This document shows positions 59,207 to 64,000 of a stretch of 64,000 nucleotides of DNA, piece by piece. Every line of letters starts with the position of its first letter. Positions within the stretch are counted from its first letter, which is position 1. The stretch comes from Pseudomonas sp. MF4836 (lineage in GTDB: Bacteria > Pseudomonadota > Gammaproteobacteria > Pseudomonadales > Pseudomonadaceae): positions 372,001 through 436,000 of the forward strand of contig NZ_MVOL01000004.1 of the NCBI RefSeq assembly GCF_002018875.1. The letters are read 5' to 3'. The notes below the pieces were generated by a model. That model was not told where the DNA came from, ran no database searches, and saw only the letters and a list, made by a program, of their open reading frames with translations. A program made the position numbers and the translations under genes.

Positions 59207-60325
59207 CTATGAGGCCAGGCTTTTGCGAAAGCGCGCCAGGGCAATGGCGAAGAACAACAGGCCGATCCCCGCCAGGGCCAACAGGTCCGGCCACACCACG
59301 CTGACCCCGGCGTCGCGAAACAGGATCGCCGCGCTCAGGCTGACGAAATGCGTCGACGGCGAGCCCTGCATCACCCATTGCAGCCACTGCGGCATGCTGT
59401 CCAGCGGCGTGCTGCCGCCCGATAACAGCAGCATCGGGATGATTACCGGAATCGCCAGCAGGCCAAACTGCGGCGTGGAACGGGCCAGGGTCGCGAGGAA
59501 AATCCCCAGGGCGGTGCTGGCGAACAGGTACAGCGCGGTCACCAGCAAAAACAAAGTCATCGAGCCCGCCAGCGGCACCCCCAGGGCACCTTTGACGATC
59601 ACCTCCAGCGAGATCCAGGTGCAGAGCACCACCACCAGCATGTTGCTCCAGATTTTTGCCAGCATGATTTCCAGTGCCGTCAGCGGCAGCACCAGCAAGT
59701 GGTCCAGGGTGCCGTGCTCGCGTTCGCGCAGCAGGGCGGTGCCGGTGAGGACGATGGCGAGGATGGTGATGTTATTGACGATCTGGATCACCGCCAGGAA
59801 CCAGCCCCCTTCGAGGTTGGTGTTGAACAGCGCGCGCGTGGTCAGCAGGGCGGGCGCCTTGCTGGTCGCTTCGTTCTGGCCGCCGTAGGTCAGCAGTTCG
59901 CGCTGGAAGATCCGTCCTATATAGCCGGCGCCCATGAACGCCTGGCTCATGGCCGTGGCATCGACGTTGACCTGCACCGCGGGCTCGCGCCCGGCCAGCA
60001 GATCGCTCTGGAAGTTGGCCGGTACGTTGATCACGAACGTGTACTGGCCACTGTCCATGACCCTGTCCAACTGGTCGTAGGGCAGCGCCACCGCGCTCTG
60101 GAATTCGGGCGGCTGCAGGGCTTCGGCCAACTGTCGGGAGAGGTGGCTGTGGTCCTCGTCCACCAGGGCTACGCTGGCGTTGTGCACGCCGATGACCGAG
60201 CCGGCCGCAGGCATGTAGATCGCCACCGTGAAGGCGTACAGCAGGAACAGCAGCAGTACGCTGTCGTGGCGCAGGCTGGTGAGTTCCTTGAGGCCCAGGC
60301 GCAGGATGTGGGTGAGCTGGTGCAT
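59207..60325 (-). CDS. yhhJ: ABC-2 type permease (YhhJ-like)
   Basis: A 372-residue permease started at ATG 60325. One N-terminal span, a large periplasmic loop (about 45-165) and five C-terminal spans with REREHGTLDHLLVLPLTALEIMLAK, the ABC-2 signature. Length and gene order match YhhJ of E. coli. Its ATG overlaps the rbbA stop (TGATG), preceded by GGAGG. Confidence 0.88.
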   Translation of the reverse strand: MHQLTHILRLGLKELTSLRHDSVLLLFLLYAFTVAIYMPAAGSVIGVHNASVALVDEDHSHLSRQLAEALQPPEFQSAVALPYDQLDRVMDSGQYTFVINVPANFQSDLLAGREPAVQVNVDATAMSQAFMGAGYIGRIFQRELLTYGGQNEATSKAPALLTTRALFNTNLEGGWFLAVIQIVNNITILAIVLTGTALLREREHGTLDHLLVLPLTALEIMLAKIWSNMLVVVLCTWISLEVIVKGALGVPLAGSMTLFLLVTALYLFASTALGIFLATLARSTPQFGLLAIPVIIPMLLLSGGSTPLDSMPQWLQWVMQGSPSTHFVSLSAAILFRDAGVSVVWPDLLALAGIGLLFFAIALARFRKSLAS

Positions 60326-63054
60326 CAGACCTCCTGCTTTTTCAGCATGGCCAGGCTGAGCCCGGTGAAGCCGAGGAAGAACCCGAACAGCGCCAGGCAC
60401 TGCGGCCACAGCTGGCGCAGGTCCAGGGCTTTGGTGAAGGTGCCGACGGCGATATCGAGGAAATAGCCGGCAGGGAACATCTGCCCCATAAAGGCCGCCG
60501 CGCCTTCAAGGGACGAGCGCGGCACGATCAGCCCGGAGAACTGGATTGTCGGCAGGCTGGTGATGATCATGGTGCCGAGGATCGCCGCGATCTGGGTCCG
60601 GGTGAATGCCGAGATCAGCAAGCCCATGCTGGTGGTGGCCAGCACATAAAGCATGCCGCCGAAGGCCAGGGTCAGGCCGCTACCCTTGAAAGGCACGCCA
60701 AACAGCCAGCGATTCATCGCCACCAGCAGGCCGAGGTTGATCAGGCTGACCGCCAGGTACGGCGCCTGCTTGCCCAGGAGAAACTCCAGGCGCGTCAGGG
60801 GTGTGGCGTAGAAGTTGGTGATCGAGCCCAGTTCCTTCTCGCGGACAATCCCGAGCGCCGTCAGCATCGCCGGGATAAACGCCAGGATCAGCGCCATCAC
60901 CCCGGGGCCGATGGCGTTCACGCTGACCACGTCCTGGTTGTAGCGAAAGCGTGTTTCCAGCCGGGCCGCAGGGCGCGGGTTGTAGGCCGGGCTGCTTTGT
61001 TCGGCCAGTTGCTCCAGGTTGGCCTGGTGCACGGCCTCGACATAGTTGCGACTGGTTTCGGCGCGAAACGGCATACCGCCATCCAGCCAGGCCGCCACCG
61101 CAGGTTGGCGCCCGGCGTACAGATCGCGGCCGAAACCGGGGGGGATTTCCAGTGCCAGCTTGATTTCCGAGCGCTGCAGGCGTCGGTGCAGTTCGGCCGA
61201 ATCGCGGATCGGCGGCTGTTCCTGAAAGTACCGCGAGCTGCGAAACGCCTCCAGGTAGGCGCGGCTTTGCGGCGTCTGGTCTTGGTCGTAGACGGCGAAA
61301 GCCAGCTTCTCCACATCCAGGGAAATGCCGTAGCCGAAGATCACCATCATGAAAATCGCCCCCAGCAGGGCAAAGCCCAGGCGCACCTTGTCGCGCAGCA
61401 ATTCCTTACCCTCGCGGGTGGCCACGGCCAGCAGGCGAGCCAGGCTGAAACCGGGTTTGCTTGGCGGTACGCTGCTCGGGGCCTGGGTGGTTTCTGCCGC
61501 AGGGGCTGGCGTCGGTGCGGCGTCGGCGGCACCTTGGGCCTGCTCCAGGCAGGTCACGAAGGCGGCTTCCAGGGTATCGCCGGCGAACTGCTGTTGCAGC
61601 GCGGCGGGGGTGTCGCAGGCCAGTACCTTGCCGGCGTGCATCAGGGAAATGCGGTCGCAGCGCTGGGCTTCGTTCATGAAATGGGTGGACAGGAAAATCG
61701 TCACCCCCTGCTCGCGCGACAACTCGATCAGCAGGCGCCAGAAGTCATCGCGTGCCGCGGGGTCGACGCCCGAGGTCGGTTCATCGAGGATCAGCACTTC
61801 CGGACGATGCAGCACTGCCACCGCGAGCGACAGGCGTTGGCGCAGGCCCAGGGGCAGGGCGCCGGACTGCTGCTCGGCGATGGCGCCGAGGTCGAAACGC
61901 TGGATCAGTTCTTCGATACGCGGCGCGCTTTCACTGGCCGGCAGGTCGAATAGCCGGGCGTGCAGCACCAGGTTCTGGCGCACGCTGAGTTCGCCGTACA
62001 GCGAGAAGCTCTGGGACATGAAACCCACGCGTTTGCGGGTTGCCAGGTCCTTGGCGTTGACCGGGTTGCCCAGCAGTTTGGCGCTGCCTTCAGTGGCCGG
62101 CATCAGCCCGGTCAGGACTTTCATGGTGGTGGTCTTGCCACAGCCATTGGAGCCCAGGAAGCCAAAAATCTCGCCGCGGCCGATGGCGAAGCTGACTTTG
62201 TTCACCGCCGTGAAATCGCCGAAACGCAGGGTCAGCTCGTGGGCTTCGATGGCGATGTCGTGGTTGTCGCCGGCGCGCGGCGGGATCACCAGCGGCTCAT
62301 TGTTATGGCCGCTGTCACCCTGGAAATGGGTAAAGGCTTCGTCGAGCTTGCCGCTGGGGGTTGCCGCCGCCAGCTCGCAGCTCAGGCCCTGGGCGATCAG
62401 CTTGCCGCGATCGAGCATCAGGCAGTGTTCGAACTGTTCGGCTTCTTCCATATACGCCGTGGCGACCAGCAGGGTCAGCTGCGGGCGCTGGCTGCGCACG
62501 TCTTCCACCAACTCCCAGAAGCGCCGGCGGGACAGGGGGTCGACGCCGGTGGTCGGCTCATCGAGGATCAGCAGGTCCGGCTCGTGGATCAGGGCGCAAC
62601 ACAGTCCGAGCTTCTGCTTCATGCCGCCGGACAACTTGCCCGCCGGCCGCTCGGCGAAGCGCAGCAGGTCGGTGGCCAGCAGCAGGCCATGCATGCGCTG
62701 CTCGCATTCGGCTTTCGACAGGCCGAACAGGGTGGCAAAGAAGCGGATGTTTTCGCTGATCGACAGTTCGGGGTACAGGTTGCCGCCCAGGCCCTGGGGC
62801 ATGAAGGCGATGCGGGGATACAGGCTGTTGCGGTGCCGGCGCTGCTCGATGGGGCCGCCCAGTACTTCGAGCTGGCCCTGTTGCAGCTTTTTGACCCCGG
62901 CGATCAGGCCCAGCAGGCTCGACTTGCCGGCGCCATCCGGGCCGATCAGCCCGCAGCGGGTGCCCGCCGGCAGGTTGAAGGCAATGTCGATCAGGGCCTG
63001 CTGTTGCCCATAGCGATGGTTGATCCCCGTGGCTTGCAGCGCCAGGGCGGTCAT
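60325..63054 (-). CDS. rbbA: RbbA-like fused ABC transporter (two ATPases plus ABC-2 domain)
   Basis: A 909-residue protein, close to the 911 residues of E. coli RbbA. ATPase 1 has GPDGAGKSS (about 38) and LSGGMKQKLGL; ATPase 2 has GSNGCGKTTTMKVL (about 302); a proline/alanine linker (about 505-540) is followed by an ABC-2 domain with six spans. In E. coli RbbA binds ribosomes; the yhiI-rbbA-yhhJ layout suggests an export system. Its start overlaps the yhiI stop by four bases. Confidence 0.9.
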   Translation of the reverse strand: MTALALQATGINHRYGQQQALIDIAFNLPAGTRCGLIGPDGAGKSSLLGLIAGVKKLQQGQLEVLGGPIEQRRHRNSLYPRIAFMPQGLGGNLYPELSISENIRFFATLFGLSKAECEQRMHGLLLATDLLRFAERPAGKLSGGMKQKLGLCCALIHEPDLLILDEPTTGVDPLSRRRFWELVEDVRSQRPQLTLLVATAYMEEAEQFEHCLMLDRGKLIAQGLSCELAAATPSGKLDEAFTHFQGDSGHNNEPLVIPPRAGDNHDIAIEAHELTLRFGDFTAVNKVSFAIGRGEIFGFLGSNGCGKTTTMKVLTGLMPATEGSAKLLGNPVNAKDLATRKRVGFMSQSFSLYGELSVRQNLVLHARLFDLPASESAPRIEELIQRFDLGAIAEQQSGALPLGLRQRLSLAVAVLHRPEVLILDEPTSGVDPAARDDFWRLLIELSREQGVTIFLSTHFMNEAQRCDRISLMHAGKVLACDTPAALQQQFAGDTLEAAFVTCLEQAQGAADAAPTPAPAAETTQAPSSVPPSKPGFSLARLLAVATREGKELLRDKVRLGFALLGAIFMMVIFGYGISLDVEKLAFAVYDQDQTPQSRAYLEAFRSSRYFQEQPPIRDSAELHRRLQRSEIKLALEIPPGFGRDLYAGRQPAVAAWLDGGMPFRAETSRNYVEAVHQANLEQLAEQSSPAYNPRPAARLETRFRYNQDVVSVNAIGPGVMALILAFIPAMLTALGIVREKELGSITNFYATPLTRLEFLLGKQAPYLAVSLINLGLLVAMNRWLFGVPFKGSGLTLAFGGMLYVLATTSMGLLISAFTRTQIAAILGTMIITSLPTIQFSGLIVPRSSLEGAAAFMGQMFPAGYFLDIAVGTFTKALDLRQLWPQCLALFGFFLGFTGLSLAMLKKQEV

Positions 63055-64000
63055 TGCAGGTTAGCCGGCCAGTCCACGGTCGCGGTGCGCACATAGCCGG
63101 CGCCGGGCATGCCCGGTTTGGCCTGAGGCACGGCACTCGGCTCGGTCAGCCGCAGTTTTACCCGGAACACCAGCTTCTGCCGCTCGTCACGGGTCTCGAC
63201 TTCTTTCGGGGTGAACTGGGACTTGGCCGCGACAAAGGTGATTTTTGCCGGCAGCGGCTGATCGGGCAGGGCGTCGAGCAGGATCCGCGCGTCCGAGCCA
63301 ACGGTCAGGCGACCGGTGACCGAGGCGGGCAGGTAGAGGTTCATGTACTGGTCATTGGGGTCAATCAGCAGCAGGACCCGGCCGCCGGCACCCAGGACTT
63401 CGCCCGGCTCGGCCAGGCGCAGCTGGATAATGCCGTCGATGGGCGCACGCAGGCTGCTGTCGTCGATCTCGCTGGTGAGCTGGGCAACCTGGGCCTGGGC
63501 GGCGCCGATGGCGGCCTGGACCGCCGCGACCTGGGACCTGGCGGCCAGCACGGCCGCGTTCCCGGTGTTCAGGCGGGCCTGTTGCTGGTCGATGATCTGC
63601 TGGCTGGCGAAGCCGCGCTTGAACAGCTCCTGGGAGCGCTTGAATTCCTGGTTGGCCAGCAACAACTCGCTCTGGCGCAGCTGCACGTTGGCTTCGGCGG
63701 CCGCGAAGTTTTCCCGCGCCCGCAGCACTTCCGCTTCCGCCTGGGTGCGCTGGGCCTCCAGGGTGCGGGTGTCCATGCGCGCGAGGAGTTGGCCTTGCAG
63801 GACTTTGTCACCTTCGTTGACCCGCACTTCCGCCAGGCGCCCGGGGATCTTGCTGGCGATCTGCACTTCTGTGGCTTCGAGCCGACCGTTGCCCATGCTC
63901 AGGCCTTCGGGCAGGCGATCGCTGAGCGACTTCCAATAACCGAAGCCGCCGGCAGCGAGCAGCAGGACCAATAAAGAAATGGCGAAAAGGCGGGAAGAAC
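63051..64000 (-). CDS. yhiI: HlyD family adaptor (YhiI-like), 5' end outside window
   Basis: At least 316 residues are visible; the reading frame is open to the right edge, where SRLFAISLLVLLLAAGG forms the start of an N-terminal membrane anchor, so the true start lies just beyond 64000. Lipoyl half-motifs (ATEVQIASKIPGRLAEVRVNEGD and SLRAPIDGIIQLRLAEPGE) flank an alpha-hairpin. This membrane fusion protein would couple the rbbA/yhhJ transporter to an outer-membrane channel. Confidence 0.88.
   Translation of the reverse strand, partial: SSRLFAISLLVLLLAAGGFGYWKSLSDRLPEGLSMGNGRLEATEVQIASKIPGRLAEVRVNEGDKVLQGQLLARMDTRTLEAQRTQAEAEVLRARENFAAAEANVQLRQSELLLANQEFKRSQELFKRGFASQQIIDQQQARLNTGNAAVLAARSQVAAVQAAIGAAQAQVAQLTSEIDDSSLRAPIDGIIQLRLAEPGEVLGAGGRVLLLIDPNDQYMNLYLPASVTGRLTVGSDARILLDALPDQPLPAKITFVAAKSQFTPKEVETRDERQKLVFRVKLRLTEPSAVPQAKPGMPGAGYVRTATVDWPANLQ

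Overview
The window is chromosomal DNA of a Pseudomonas, most likely of the P. fluorescens group. Gene order (glnK-amtB, lptM-dapF-xerC, cyaY/cyaA, argH, algR-hemCDXY-dsbH-rsd/algQ, algP, hemB-ppk/ppx, trxA-rho-ubiD) matches the conserved Pseudomonas block around PA5290-PA5230 of P. aeruginosa from memory. The core is GC-rich and carries GCGGGC-type REP palindromes common in fluorescent pseudomonads. No tRNA, rRNA or CRISPR array was seen.

Region 1 (1 to about 4902) is foreign: clearly AT-richer, and it interrupts comM after about 67 codons. It holds a divergent MobV-like relaxase with a nested inverted-repeat region directly upstream (candidate oriT), a plasmid-type replication initiator with three 22-23 bp iterons and an AT-rich tract (candidate origin), a hairpin-rich non-coding stretch, and a HEPN-domain (ApeA-like) protein that looks like an anti-phage RNase. 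The other end of the island and the rest of comM lie left of the window. This is the most novel part: a mobilizable replicon plus a putative defence gene inside a known integration hotspot.

Region 2 (about 4903-22236) is core: ubiK, glnK-amtB (nitrogen sensing and ammonium transport), yjbQ, sutA, the minus-strand lptM-lysA-dapF-yigA-xerC-yigB run, cyaY, a DUF1289 gene, rnk, class I adenylate cyclase, a glutathione transferase, argH and algR. The algZ/fimS kinase that precedes algR in P. aeruginosa is not present; a 627-bp gap with inverted repeats stands there.

Region 3 (22363-33718) carries hemCDXY, a DsbB-like protein with a degenerate CxxC, rsd/algQ, an FKBP isomerase, the histone-like algP with long KPAA repeats, an ABC-F protein, an MscS-like channel and a LysE exporter.

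Region 4 (33776-39920) is an envelope and iron section: a four-gene lipoprotein operon (COG3014, YcfL, LpoB-like, CsgG/LpoB-like), then an Ftr1 iron permease with an N-terminal cytochrome c domain, and a YaiI-family gene.

Region 5 (39967-56051) holds elbB, a sterol-desaturase-like membrane oxygenase, DedA, hemB, ppk1 facing ppx, a polar amino-acid ABC importer with a divergent FadR-type regulator, trxA, rho, ubiD and a ferredoxin-reductase-like protein.

Region 6 (56082-64000) holds a small outer-membrane barrel candidate, chaC, a quinone oxidoreductase, a FliL-like periplasmic protein and a yhiI-rbbA-yhhJ export operon cut by the window's right edge.
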